Part shown: positions 31,808 through 45,330 of the stretch, piece after piece
Position numbering within the stretch: the first letter of the stretch is position 1
Layout: every line of letters begins with the position of its first letter
Source: Paulownia fortunei
Taxonomy: Eukaryota > Streptophyta > Magnoliopsida > Lamiales > Paulowniaceae
Length of the DNA stretch: 64,000 nt
NCBI GenBank assembly: GCA_019321725.1
Contig: CM033109.1
Span: forward strand, 16,089,993-16,153,992
Reading direction: 5' to 3'
Program-made: the position numbers and the translations under genes
The notes under the pieces: model-generated
Told to the model about the DNA's origin: nothing
Database searches by the model: none
The model's input: only the letters and a program-made list of their open reading frames with translations

Positions 31808-34092
31808 TGTAGCATCCCTTAACCTAACTGTAGAACCTAAACAAGTTAATATATAGTTAACTCAAGAAATATTAACTTTTCATCTATACTAGAGTTATAG
31901 TTTTAATAAAAGTTCATATTTCTGATCGAGAAAGAACTTTAATTCATTTGTTGTTTTATTTTATTGTAGACACACCATATACATAAATCAAAACTGAGTA
32001 CATCTGTTTACAAAACTATAATAGAGCGACTTATTTAAAAATAAAACATAGTTTTCAAAATAGACTACAAAATAGCTCGAAGCATGGCATATGAACAAAT
32101 TTCTGTCCGGCCACTCTAGAGACTCAGTCAACCTCTAAACATGTACACACCTACATCATATGAATCTAATAAACTAAAGGTTCAGTAAGGTGAAACTGAT
32201 GTAATAACAAATAACATACATGCACATCTCATAAATCATTAAATGTATTATTCAATTTAATAACTTTCATTCATAAATCATTCTTTAGGGCCCTTGAAGT
32301 GTGGTACCTAACTAATAGCGATAGATCACAGTTTTCGAAACCTATTCATAATGATTGACCAATAAGAGAAATAATACGAAGTTTTCATACTTGGTCTTTC
32401 AATCTCAGATATTAGCTATATTCTGTCTCATTCATTGTGGCTTTTCTATACCGATTTTTTAACCTCAAGTATTTATCACCTTTTGTTGGGTCCACCAGTC
32501 CCTCTCGTATTCCTTGTCTACCCGACCATCACTCAAGTGCCATAATTCCTTTTCAATAACCTCATTATATTCTTAATAGTATCATGCTTCATGAACCATA
32601 AATAAATCAAACATTACATCATTTGACAAATAATGACAATCACATTAAAATATGAATAATATTATATAATTCTTGTGATATAGCAAATGAAAGTTTCAAC
32701 TTATCTCAAGTCCATTTTGTGTTAAGTGAAAAGGTTAATCTCTTTGGAAGATAAGATATGTTAAAGGCCTACCATAACTAAATCATGTACCTTTCAATAT
32801 CCTTTTAATAAATCACATAATTTATTCTAATTAAAATCATATACACTTTTCAATCTTTTATAATCAATTCAATATCAATTACATGACTTCAAAAATAATG
32901 CATACTCCATATTTTACTACTAATTCAAGACATTAAACATTAGGGTAACCACTAAATAACTAATAATTCAAACATAAATATTAGGGCAACCCCTAAAACT
33001 TGAACACAATCTAAAATAACATGAGTAAACTTGATTCTAACTTAAATTAATTCTAACCATCAATTAAACAAACTAATTGCTATTGTTCTTAATCATTCAT
33101 AGGAACTTCCAAACATAGTATAAGCATTACAAGATTAATATCAATAAGTAAATTAAGCATATTTCACAAGACTATCAATTTTGCTAGAAACTAGCTTAAC
33201 CAGCTTAGTTTTGGCTCAAGCCTATCCCACTTGAATTTTTATTCATACAAAAACATACTATAACATGTAACCATCCAACATACTATAATTTTATCATAAT
33301 AAATAATAAAAAATAATATACCTTGATTAAGTTGGAATTAAACTTCAAAATTAACGATTTTCAAGCTTAAAAGGGTGAAAACTTGTTCTAGTTTGTGTTT
33401 TATGGATTCATATGGATTGAATTTAATTTTTGTAAATAAGAGAGTGTAGAAATTAGGGAGAAACTTTGGAGAAGAAGGCTGGTCATTTTTGAGGAGCTTC
33501 CACAAGAAAACATGACTAAAAATGGCTTGTTTGACATTTCAAAGAGAGATAAGTGTAGGGTGATAATTGATTGACTCATGCTTGGTGTCTTATCATGTAA
33601 AGAGCCACGTTTATGGGCTAGGAAGATGAAAAAAATTGATTTTTTGGTATTATAATCAAGTGCAATGTGGTACCTAGTCAACTAACCAATCAAATTGCAC
33701 TATTTTGCATACTTTTAGTTCTTAGCCAAATATAACATATTTTACGAAAATATTCAGGTAATTAATCACTTTAGAATATAACAAGTATGGAGCAATACAA
33801 ATAATTCATTTTATGGCCATTCAACACATCAATTTTTCTTAACCGAGATACCGACCTTTTCACTGCAAAAAGGCACTTAAGGAATATGTTAAATTAAGAA
33901 ATAAAATTTTGATCTCATATTTCATATACTAATGCATGTTAAAGCATAACTGGAGCATATAATAATAATTATTCATATTCGTGCAATCATGCTATTTGTA
34001 GGCCATAATTCGATAATGCACATTAATTGGATGCATATTCATGGAAGATACTTATTATTGGTTATGTAGGAGAGAATTGAGAATTACATTCA
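31808..34092 (-). mobile_element. Solo LTR of another Gypsy-like family, inserted in copy A
   Basis: Plus-strand ends TGTAGCATCC and ATTACATTCA. The word AATGTA occurs at both junctions (31806-31811 and 34092-34097), and the uninterrupted site in copy B has a single TAACATACTAATAGG, so this is a target duplication. Its right 400 bases, reverse complemented, match 63630-64000 (shared CAAATAGCATGATTGCACGAA and GAATTATTTGTATTGCTCCATACTTGTTA). About 2.29 kb, no coding frame, no primer site. Confidence 0.75.
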
Positions 34093-34097
34093 ATGTA

Positions 34098-36000
34098 CTA
34101 ATAGGAAGCGATAATAACATGTCTAATTAGTTTGGACACTTGTCTAAGGAAAATAGAGTTGCAATTTGAAGGATAATTTTAAACATGTCGTAAGTAAATA
34201 GGCTTGCGAAGAGGGATGAATCTAATAGTTCAAAATAACTAGATTTATGATGGCGCAAATTGATATGTATCTCATTTGGGATGATGCAATCTTGATTACA
34301 GCCTACATAATGAAAAATGTGCCTCCAAGTGAATTCTCCAACCTTCTATGAGCTGTGACGTGGCAATAAGCCCAAATTATTGGGTTTATGCCTATATAAG
34401 TTCAAGATATTGTGTTCTCAAAAATGATGAATACCTTGATGGAGAAATGACAGAAATTTTGTCGCACTATGTAAAGTTCTTCAAGGAGAATTTATGAGCA
34501 TATGAGAAGTCAAATGTAATCTTGAACTATCTATACGAGTTGTAAGATTCTTGAGGAAGTGCTTATTTTTCTAGTAAGGATAATGTATTTTAAACTCATC
34601 TAGCAACTAGTAGGATAGTAGGAATGACTATAAGTCAGTGGAAGTGTTTCAATTGAAAAAGACTCTCAAATTCTACAAGTAAGGAGTGAACATAAGTTGT
34701 TCCCCATCATCTATATGAGATGGAGTGGGCATCATTCACGACTACTTTTGTGGATATTGATGAGTCAATTAAGACTTTTGACTTCACTTGCTGCTTTAAA
34801 TGTATAGCTGCTATGAAGGAAGAGATGAGCCTAATAACTAAGAATAAAGTCTGAGAACTGGTTGATCTTCCATTTAGGTACAAGATCATTAGAAACATAT
34901 GATTTTTAGAGGTCAAGTGCAAAGTAGATGGATTAATTAACATATGTATAGCTTGACTAAGGATGAAATGTTTACGCCTAATAGGAGACCCTAAATTCTT
35001 TGAGATGTTCTTCCTAAGTGGTGAGATTATCTTAATTTGCTAATATGCTATTAGTTTTTGCCACTTTAATCTAGGATTGTCCTGAATGATTGAGGTTGAC
35101 ATATATGAATGAGGAGTAAAGGAGGAGATCTACGTAGTTAGCCTAATGATTTCAAGAAGTGGGCAAGAGTGCAAAGATTGTTGATTAAAAAGCTCTATTT
35201 GTAATTGAATTATCGACCAAGTAGTTGTGTTATTGATTTCATCGAGCTTTCACCTTGATAAGTCTACGATGGTCGAGTAAGATCACTCTAAATATGTATC
35301 AAGATAAATAAGATTAATGTGATGGCTAGAAGGGACATGGAGTTATCGCCACTTAGAAATAGTTGTCCTTACTTTTGGAATGGACATAGGGAAAGTGGAT
35401 ACATACTTGGTATTGTGATACCAAAATTTTGTGTGCATCATACCAATCCTATTGACACTTTATGATCACATATTATGTTCTTAGTTAAATTAGAATGCTT
35501 TAAGTTGGAAGAAAAAAGAAATGTTAGCTAGTATTATACAAGTGCTTAGAAAGTTTGATGTGCACTGTGTGTGCACTTAACTATTGTTGTACTTAATAAT
35601 CAGATTATTAGTGAGTGGATGAAAATATTATGATGTTATGAATACTTAGATATCTTAAAAGATGTGCATGGTGCAAATAATGTGCATATTTGTGAGGTTG
35701 TTGTTGTTTTTGGTGATAATAAATCAACTTTGGTGTATGCTTTGGGCACCAAATATTATTGGAGGACCAAGCATACTTATATCAGTCATTGCTTCATTTA
35801 AGAGAGCATTGCGCATCATTAAATTATTCTCAGGTATATTTCTATAAACAGTGTAATTGCTTATCCCTTTTTTGAGCTTTTTTATGGAGATATGATCCAA
35901 AGGCATGTGAGTAGTATGGGATCACATAGAATTTGACTTTTTTGGCTTGTGAGAACATTTAATGATTAATGAGATATATTTGTGTCCTCATTATATGGTT
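34098..36000 (+). pseudogene. Copia-2 copy A: integrase, RT and RNase H remnants
   Basis: Broken frames still spell Copia motifs: integrase tail (TAAYIM..VPP at about 34300), RT N-terminus (AAMKEEMSL.TKNKV.ELVDLPF at 34810-34880, then RNMWFLEVKCKVDG), and RNase H (GDNKSTLVYALG.KYYWRTKHTYISH at 35715-35790). Integrase before RT shows Copia order. No intact frame; matched by 43500-45300 in copy B. Confidence 0.75.
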
Positions 36001-37010
36001 GGTACTAGATTACGAATTATCACCAGGCTTTAATTAGCCCTTTCACACGGACAATCATCTTGGTGCTATGAGAGCAAGCAAGATGAGACTTAAAAGATCG
36101 TGTCATATAATTGAGGTTTGCGAATGATCGATTTCGTGCTTGGAGTAGGGAGGAAGGTTAATATTCATAACTAAGAGTCATCTTGGCTTGTGGCTAAGAT
36201 CAGATCAAATTTGATCGATTATGAAGAAGTATGTCCAAACTTCATAATGAGTATGTTCTTAGCTGAACGTGTGAACTGTTAGAAGGCATTTTGGAGAGTG
36301 ACTTCTGGTAGTGCGTATGTCAGGCACTTGGAGAGTGGCTAGACTTAGATTTATATGATGTTTAGAGCATGACATGCCCAAACTGAGTTGAAGCTCTATC
36401 ATAGCATGTATTCATACTACATATAATTGGAGACAACCTCATATGGAAAAGTGACTGAATGTGTCCCTGCTTCGTCACTGTGTGAGTCCATATAGTTTCA
36501 TGTACCCTATTGGACTTTGGAATTTGTCATGAGGTGTAAGTTTGATGACGCTACTTTAGCATGTATCAAATGGCCATGCATGATTCGGTATATCAGAGCA
36601 TGTCTAGAAAAGCTATCAAGACCAAGCTGATTGGTGTGAGAGGTCGAGAAAGAATTAAGTTGGTAACGCACTTATGTTCTATGGCTCGTAGCCTGGGCAA
36701 CTATGTCGAAATATGTTTGATTATTCATGAATATAAATACATATTTTAATAAGTCGAGCATGCTCTACTTATTTTTATTGAGGGATCTAGAGATGCTTGA
36801 TTGTGTATGGCCACTTGGTTTGGGATACACAATGAGTTATTGAGTTGTAGGTTTATATTAGTTTGGTGATGACTTAATATAACTTTCCTCACCTATCCAT
36901 TCTCGCTTGGTCTCATACCTTATTTTCTATATGAATGGAATGACGTGAGATTGAGAAATTGTATGATAATATGATTGAGGAGATCGAGTCAAATATGTAT
37001 GAGTAGAAAA
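36001..37010 (+). other. Copia-2 copy A: post-pol segment before LTR 2
   Basis: About 1 kb between the RNase H end and the LTR, colinear with 45420-46475 of copy B. Includes a 62-codon open frame at 36561-36749 (MAMHDSVYQSMSRKA...THLCSMA) with a 63-codon counterpart at 46022-46213. No domain recognised. Some Copia lineages carry extra sequence or an envelope-like ORF here, but nothing identifies this as one. Confidence 0.5.
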
Positions 37011-40000
37011 TATTGAAAATTGGGTCATGTTTAGGACCCTTATGGGTTAGGTTTAAGACCACCCATTTGGCATCCATATTTGATATGTCCATAATTTGGA
37101 TGGAATTAAATTTTCTAATTAGATCGGGATTCTTCCTTGTGTAGGAAGAGAGATATATGCATATATATCAAATCTCAATCATTATGGAACAAGTCAATCA
37201 ATGTGTTCTTCCAAAAATACTCTGTAACACCCCCATTACTACACAACTAGATATCTATTGTAATTTAACATGATAGAACCTGTGTGCATGCATGGAATAT
37301 TTTTTTTTATAACACTTTAAGAAAAGATAAATCACTTCTTACATGCACAACCCTATTTAAAATACTTTCTAACACATGTCATGTATATAGCAGGATCGGT
37401 ATTTATATAAAAGCATAACACCCACAACGACCCAATATTTACATACTTATTTACAGTAAAGTTTTAAAAGCGAGATATAGTACCAGTCTAAAAATATAAT
37501 ACAACAGACTCAAAATACAACAAGTCAACAAAATAGCCCAACAGGTCGTCATCCATGTACACACTCTCTCAGACACCTGCAGGAGCTCCAACTGCCGCCC
37601 AGCCAATAAAAGATGCTTCAGGTATCGTCATACTCACCTACAATGCATAAACTATATGAGCTAACGCTCAGCAAGTAATGATTATGCATGTCAAAGAATA
37701 ATCCACAATATTAAGTCATGCATCTCAACATGCTATGCCCACAATGCAATTTTATGCATCAAAATATTTCTCTCAAAATCATTTCTTTATTGGGCCCCTG
37801 ACCAATGCTACTATCCCATGCACCGAAAAAGAGCTCTGTATACCACCATAATCCAATGGCTAATAACCATATAAGCATTCAAATCCATGTATACTCATAC
37901 GCATGCAAATCCATGCACGTGAACCTGCAAATCCATGCATAAAATCATGCAAATCCATGCATGCTTCGGTGCACTAGTAATGGTCAGCAAAATATTTTCC
38001 TTTCTCACAATCATGCCATGCAATGCAAGATTTATCACAATGCACATATATGATGCATGCACGTGCCAATGACAATGTCCATGTATGTATGCTCAATTGA
38101 GAGCCCTCTACTATGCACATATGATTTATGATATTACATATAATTCACACATCTACTATGTCTATGCATTGTAGTTGCAAATGAATCTTTACTTACCTTT
38201 CACTTGGTTGGTGGCTTAGTCTAAATTTGTTTAGTATTCCTCTCCAACCTTTGATGTAAAATAGCCTATAATATTACCCAACATCAAGCACCATTCCCAA
38301 TTTGGCAAGTTGAAAGCACAAAATCTCATACTAGACCTTAAACACCAAGCTATAAGCTAACAATCAAGCTTTCACAAACTAGAACCCAATATAGCCCCTC
38401 AAATACCTCAATTTCTCATCTTAAATACATGAAAACATCATGTAATTGAAGTATTATAACTCTAATAGCGTGTACCTAATTGTTAACACTCAATAGCAAC
38501 ATGTCTAGGTTGAAACATGCTAAGTGATCAAATGTGGCAGATTCACATTTTCATATTTTCTTGCTGTCCAGTTTAGTTGCATGATAATTTAACATCCTTA
38601 AGCATATCCAATCACTCCCAAATTTTTACCACACTTAGATAACATGTATATAAATGTAACCATATCATATAATTGCTAAAAATAACGGATATAGCTTCCC
38701 AAGTTCAGCTCCCTTCATGACATACTGAAACAGATTGTTTCCTACCGTGACAGTTTTGCACACTTCATGACATTAATGGTTTTGGCACCCTTAAGTATAT
38801 TCAATCACTCCAAAATTTTCAAGATACTTAGATAACATATATAAGGAGACAACCAGGTCATATTATTACCAAAAATAATGGATTTAGCTCCCTAATTCAG
38901 TCTCCTTCACAGCACACCAAAACAGATTTTGCTATTTTGGCAGTTTGAGTGTTTCTCCAATATCATTCTCTATTTCAATTTCCAACTGATAAAACTTCAT
39001 TCAAATACTCTCAACTCATATATGGTTATGTAAATGGTAAGAATTATAGGTTTTATTCAACATAACATACACTTTTGAAGCCTAAAACACAAGAAAACAG
39101 TAAGATGACAGTTTTCTGCCACAAGTATTTCCTATTAAGTGTTTGTCATAAAAAACCCTTTCTTTGTGCACCAAAGTCTAACTAAAAACTTCCTAACACT
39201 TTTATAAGAGATATTGACATATTAATAAATAATAAAACCATTCATAATAATCTGAAAACCAAAGGCAAAACCATAGATAAGTGTTACCTATGCAGATTTT
39301 GAGGTTGACTTGATGGTAATCACTTCTCCTTTGCTTTTCTTGCTTTTATTTCAACTTGGAATCAATTTGGATCACTTGGAGACCTTAAGGTGTGTGTTTG
39401 GAAGATGAAAATGACTGAAATGAGGGTCTGGTCATGGCTTAAGGGTGAAGGGTTTGAGGTGTTAGCTTAAGCTTAATAAGAAAGCATGAGGTGGCAAGTA
39501 AATGGTAAAGTCTGATTTTCTCCTTTATCTTGCAGCCCTAATCTTGTGTGTCTCACCTATTTTTATTTGGTTTCAACCTATCTTCATCACCATTCATTCC
39601 CATATCTAATTCCTATATCCGTTCATTAGGTTCTTCACCCAAAAATCATCGGTGCTTGCCCGATTGATAAGTTTGTGCACCGATAGTGTTACAAACCTAT
39701 GAACCTAGTTATATAACATTTAAATTATAATATTGTATGTCTAGTTGTCCCAAGTGTATGTTTTAAATATATATATAATATTAAAATTCATGATCGAACC
39801 GACTTACTTTCTATATAAACTTTTCGGTGACACCTTTCGAACTCCTAAGGCTACCACGTGTTAACCTAGCACTATTCACTATATTGATACCTCAATTTCT
39901 TCTTATCTCAATACAAAATCAACCACTTAGGTTAGGGAATTCGATAATCAATACTGTGCGAAAGCTTCAAAATTAAGTTTTCAATGATTAAAAACGCCGT

Positions 40001-40424
40001 ATAAAATAAAATGAATATATATGACGTCATATCAATGCAAATAGCATGCAATTAACATGTAATGCATGAATCATATTTGGCCATATGAGTAGTAAGTGGC
40101 TCGGGTATCACATACTCCCATCCTTATAAAAAATTCGTAATTCTCCCAAAACTCTCTCCATATTCTCTCAAATTTTTTTCTCTCTTAGTCTTCTTTGGAG
40201 CATCACCATAGACTCCAAGGATTTGATGTGTGTAATTGAGTTAATAACTCTAGTACTTGTTCACACCAACGAGAAAGTTATGATTGTGGTTCGATCAAGG
40301 AGGTTGATAGACGAGCTTGATTCGGGATACGTGGATCGACAATCTGCTGCGTATAGGTATACTCGATCCATATTAATTATATGAATATTTGATTCATATT
40401 ATATTATTGATTAATTTTCTTATA
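37011..40424 (+). mobile_element. Copia-2 LTR 2, shared by copies A and B, split by solo LTR 2
   Basis: Pieces 37011-37222 and 40113-40424, about 519 bp when the insert and one target repeat are removed. Start TATTGAAAATTGGG (first base pair of TG now TA), end ...TTCTTATA followed by a decayed primer site. It serves as the right LTR of copy A and the left LTR of copy B. Confidence 0.75.
37223..40112 (-). mobile_element. Solo LTR 2 (2,890 bp), Gypsy family of copies C/D
   Basis: TGTAACACCC...GGGTATCACA, flanked by a perfect 5-bp target duplication TACTC (37218-37222 and 40113-40117). No internal region. The same length as solo LTR 1 and very similar, except for a divergent block at about 39632-39895. 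RY and G-box words lie at 37875-38065. Confidence 0.92.
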
Positions 40425-40425
40425 G

Positions 40426-40437
40426 TAGTATTAGAGC
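40426..40437 (+). promoter_or_regulatory. Decayed primer-binding site of Copia-2 copy B
   Basis: TAGTATTAGAGC against the intact TGGTATCAGAGC of copy A: one G-to-A and one C-to-T change, both of the kind produced by deamination of methylated cytosine. Confidence 0.75.
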
Positions 40438-43400
40438 CCATAGGGCTCGTTCTTGCCATTTCATTTGATTGAATTTATGGATGTGTATATGCTTTAAAAA
40501 AATTATTTTTTTTAAAAGTATACATTTTTACCATATTTTGATCTTAATGTGTAGATCACGTGGTTAAAATTTGGTGAAAAAATGGATAAACGATTTGAGA
40601 GAAAATTTAATTTAAAGTTAGAGACTCATTTATTTTTTTAGACTCAAAATCAAACTAGGTTTTAATATTTTTGTTATGAATTTTGTATGTCATATTGTAG
40701 AACATGAAAATAGGTTTGAAATGATATAAAATTCATCAAAAACGGACTTAAAATGAGCGAGATATGAATTTTTAAAATTTTTAACAGAAATTTAATTTTG
40801 TCGCCAGAAAATCGATTTGGTCACCAGAATCGGACGGCCGGTGCCGCACAAGGTGCCAGGGCACTGACATGGTGCACTGGCTGATGTGGCATATAGCCAA
40901 ATGGCGTACATGCTTAGATGGCGTGCTGACATGGCACACGATTGACGCTTAGCTTGCGCGCACGTGGCACCTGTGTGACTGCCATGTGTTGTTGAAAATA
41001 AAATTTTGATGATTGTTCCTGATATAGTGAACTACCACTAGACCAATGCACTCTTTTATGACTTAATTGTATATAATAGTTCTTGTGCTATTTTTTTAAT
41101 TTTTTTTTATGTGAATAAAAATTATTTTTGACCCTTTAAAAAATATAGAATTTATTGGATTAATTCCAATAAAAAGGGATTAAAATGTTTTTACATATTA
41201 GAGTGCATGAAAAATATTTTTATTTTTTGCGCATTACGATGCATGCAATTTATTTTTGTGGGTCAAAGTTTTTAATATCAAAATACTTTTTGCACATTAA
41301 GGTGCATGCAAAAATATTTTTTTGCGCGTAGGGTGTATGAATTTTTTTTTGCGCATTAGGATGTATGAAAAATTATTTTATACGATTAATATATCCAATA
41401 TGAGTTATGTGCTTTATTAATTATATTTTTATATATAATTATGATGCAATTTAAATTTATTTGATGCGATATGAATTATTATATATTGTGAATAAATAGA
41501 CATTGACATTTGGGTGCTCATGTAAATTGAATGTTTATTATTTTATAAATATTATCCCATATTTTTATGGGAGATAATTTGTGGCGGTGGTGGTAATTCG
41601 ATATTCCTATTTTTTATTTTTGTCTAGATTGATGTAGTAGGCTTTGACCAATGTAATTTTTTATTATTTTCAAGGCATGTATTTACTGGGCCATTTTTTG
41701 GAGGCCATGTATATCGATTTTAAGGGGATATTTTTGATTTACCACCATAGGTCAAAATTATCTCAAACATGATGCACCAAATGTCAATGTCGCCTATATG
41801 AGGCTAATATTTTATTGTTCAAATTGCATATTTGCATTTATAAAATATGTGTCGACAAATTTGTATTTTATTCATGATCAGTAAATTTTTTTATGCCTTT
41901 TATTTAGTAGGAGATGATTACTAGTCTGAGTTGCGAAATTTTCGATTTCGCTGAGTATAAAGGAATAATAAATAATTTACTTGGCTCTAGAATAAAATAT
42001 TGGACCAGTACCAATGTTTTTTTGCGTAATTAACTTAGAAGCCTTAAACCAACTCACCAATTTTACACTTTAAGCCAATTAAGCATGAAAATGGACAAGT
42101 TGCCCAATATTATCGCAATTTAGATGCTGACAATATGGTAGTAAACTAAGATTAAAATTTGCGCTTTAATTTGTTTAAGCCACAAATACAAGATTTTAAG
42201 TTGCCAAATATTGTCGTGACTTAGGCGCTGATAATATACTAATGGATCAATAATCATGTTTGCGCTTTAATTTATTTAAGCTGCAAATATGAAAAAGTAA
42301 TAAAAGAGTTTGAGCTCTATTTTGTATATGAACTTGCTCACAACATAATTTAAAAGTTCTAGTTGATCCAAAGTCGCTTTTTGAGTTGACTTATAAATAT
42401 TACTAACATATTTTCGATAATAATCACTTAACTTGAGGCTGATTGTTAAGAGTCGAAAAATATAAAGTAATTATTCTTGTTGCTCATGTTGACCAATATA
42501 AACCAACTTGGGTTAGTGTTGGAAAAGACAAAAATAGCTTGATAAGAGCAAAAGTTAAAACTAGAACCGTAAATTTGATCTAATGAAGTGATAAGGCATG
42601 TCACCTTAGTGATAGAAGCAACTAACCACCAACAAATGTCAAGTGTAATGATGAGAGTGATCACTTCGCTCGTAATTATATTGAAATAAAATTTGACTAC
42701 TTGAAGCTCTCTCATTTGCTTATATTCTCAATTCTCTCCTTCGATGGATAGTAGAAGTTGATGAAACATAGTATGAAATTGGAGATTGAACAGATTATTA
42801 TCGAGTGTTGTGCAATCATGTTTGTTTAATTGACGCATAAGATGAGGCATTATGAGTTCATAGTGTCACCTCAATCTCAGCAAAAGGCATGAGCCATTTT
42901 TTAAGCTTAACAATTGGTGTGAGCTACTCCTTAGAGATGTGCAAAAGGCACTAGATTCGAAATAGTCTATTGAATTGATGTATTTATAAGACATTAGTTG
43001 AGCAAGTAGATTTGTTCATCTTTCATGTAAGAGACCTTTTAGGTAAAGGTCATGTTTGTAATGCAATTGGCTTAAGATCGTATTTCTTGTACTTCTTCCA
43101 AGATTTTTTTTTTAATTATATTGTGGCATGCGAGGTTAGGAGGATGACTGTATTAGCTGGAAGAGGCTTTATTGGCTAAGGTCAACCTCCCTCTGCATAA
43201 ATTTTTCTAGAGGGAAAAAGCCTACTTGAAGAAAGAAAGATGGCTATTTATCTTCTAGAGCTACTTGCCTAAAATGAGTGCAGACTTAAGAGTGTGAGGT
43301 ACTAAATAGTGCATTTTATTTTTCTTTCTTTGCTATTCGCGCTATAAGCTAGTACACTCCAACTCTTACTAGTCAAAAATGCCAAATTGTTTAGAGTGAT

Positions 43401-43480
43401 TCTTGACAGAGGTAGAGAACCATAGGGAGTATGAACATTGAGGTTTAACATACTAATAGGAAGCAAGAATAACATGCCTA
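40438..43480 (+). mobile_element. Copia-2 copy B: leader and gag/protease-side region
   Basis: Colinear with copy A's 27876-30172 and 31543-31807, without the DUF4228 insert. Contains a GC-rich repeat patch (40800-40990, GATGTGGCA/GACATGGCAC words), the minisatellite at 41195-41385 and the paired 98-100-bp units near 42105 and 42205. No intact gag frame. Confidence 0.7.
41195..41385 (+). repeat. Minisatellite in Copia-2 leader (copy B)
   Basis: Degenerate units based on GCGCATTAGGATGCATGCAAAAATATTTTT, the homologue of the array at 28670-28855 but with different unit number and decay. Confidence 0.7.
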
Positions 43481-45330
43481 AATAGTTTGGACACATGTGT
43501 GGGGAAATAGAATTGCAATTTGAAGGATGATTCTAAATATTTTGCAACTAAACAAGCTTGTGAAGAGTGATGAATCAAACACTTCAAAATGACTCGATTG
43601 ATATGATGGCACAAATTGATTTATATCTAAATTAGGATTATACAATCTTGATTGCGGCCTACATAATGAAACTTGTGCCTCCAAATGAATTCTCCAACCT
43701 TTAATAAGTTATGATGTGGCAACAAGCTCAAATTAGTAGGTTTATGCTTATTTAAGTTCAAGTAGCTATGTTCTCAAAAGTGATAAACACCTTGATGGAG
43801 AAATTATAAAAATTAAGTTGCACAGTGTAGATTTCCTCATGGAGAAAATACGAGCAAATAAGAAGTCAAATAAAATCTTATGCTATACGAGTTGCAAGAT
43901 TCTTGAAGTGGTACTCAATTTTCTAGTGAGGATGATATTTTTTAAAACTCATTTAGCAATCTTTGGGATAGTAGGAGTGACCCTAAGTCAGTGGGAGTGT
44001 CTCACTTGAAAATGAGTCTCATATTCTACAAGTAAAAAGGAGTGCACATGAGTTGTTCCCCATGGTCTATATGAGATTAAGTGGGTATCCTTCATGACTA
44101 ATTTTGTGGATGTTGATGAGTTAACTTAGACTTTTGACTTAACTTGATTCTTTAAGGGAATAACTGCTATGAAGGAAAAGATGAGCCTAATGACTAAGAA
44201 TAAAGTCTAGACCTGGTTGATCTTCCGTTTAAATGTAAGGCTATTAGAAACATGTGGTTTCTAGAGGTCAAGTGCAAAGTAGATAGGTTGATTAACATTT
44301 GTATAGCTCAACCAAAGGTAAAATGTTTATGCCTAATTGTGGAGCATAAATTTTTGAGATGTTCTCCCTAAGTGGTCAGATTGCCTCAATACTCCAAGAT
44401 GCTATTAGTTATTGCCACTTTTATCTAGGTTTGTCCTGGACAATTAAGGTTGACATATATAAATGAGGAGTGGACGATGAGATCTATGTAGATTGCCTAA
44501 TGAATTCAAGAAGTGGGGGAAGAGTGCAAAGATTGCTGATCGACAAGCTCTATTTGTAACTTGAATTATCATCCAAATAGTGGTGCTATCGATTTCATTG
44601 AGCTATCACTCTGGTAGGCTTACGATGGTTGAATAAGATCACTGAATATATGTCAACATAAATAAGAGAATTTAATTCTCACTGTATTTGGGAAATAATA
44701 TGATGGCCAAAAGGGACATGAAGGTGTCTCCGCTTAGTAGTGATGTCATTTATATTTGAATGGACATAGAAAAAGTAAATATATACTTAGTATTGTGATA
44801 CCGAATTGAAAAAGTAAATATATACTTAGTATTGTGATACCGAATTTTTGTGTGCATCTCACCAATCCTATTGACACTTCATGGTCAAAGATATATTCTT
44901 AGTTAGATTAAAATGCCTTGAGATGGAAAAAGAAAAAAAATGCTGGCTAGTATTATGCAAGCATTGTAGAAGGTTTGATGTGCACTAGTGTGTACTCGAC
45001 TAGTACTATGCTTGATAATTAGATTATTAGTGAGTGGATATCAAAGTGATCATTAATGTAATAATGCGATGTTGTTAGGTGTATACTTAGATATCTTAAT
45101 AGAGTGGTTTGAGATTTGTTGGAGGTGATCTGGTATTTTGATAGGATGCATTGTGCGCATATTTGTGAGGCTTTTATTGTCTTTGTGATAATAAAGCCAC
45201 TTTAATATATATTTTGGGTGTCGAGTATTGTTAGAGGACTAAACATACTAATACCAGTCACCCCTTCACTTAAGAGTGCAAAAAATTAAATTGTTCTCAG
45301 TCATATTTCGACGCGCGGTTTGATCGCTTA
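43481..45330 (+). pseudogene. Copia-2 copy B: integrase, RT and RNase H remnants
   Basis: Same motifs as copy A: AAYIMKLVPPNEF (integrase tail, 43660-43690), AMKEKMSLMTKNKV and LVDLPF (RT start, 44170-44230), RNMWFLEVKCKVDRL (44245-44290), DNKATL.YILGVEY (RNase H, 45187-45230). A 46-bp direct duplication sits at about 44770-44850 (GAAAAAGTAAATATATACTTAGTATTGTG twice). All frames are broken. Confidence 0.75.

Noticed and set aside
33400..33681. 93-codon open frame in the solo LTR at 31.8-34.1 kb
   Set aside because: It is inside a non-coding LTR and has no recognisable domain.
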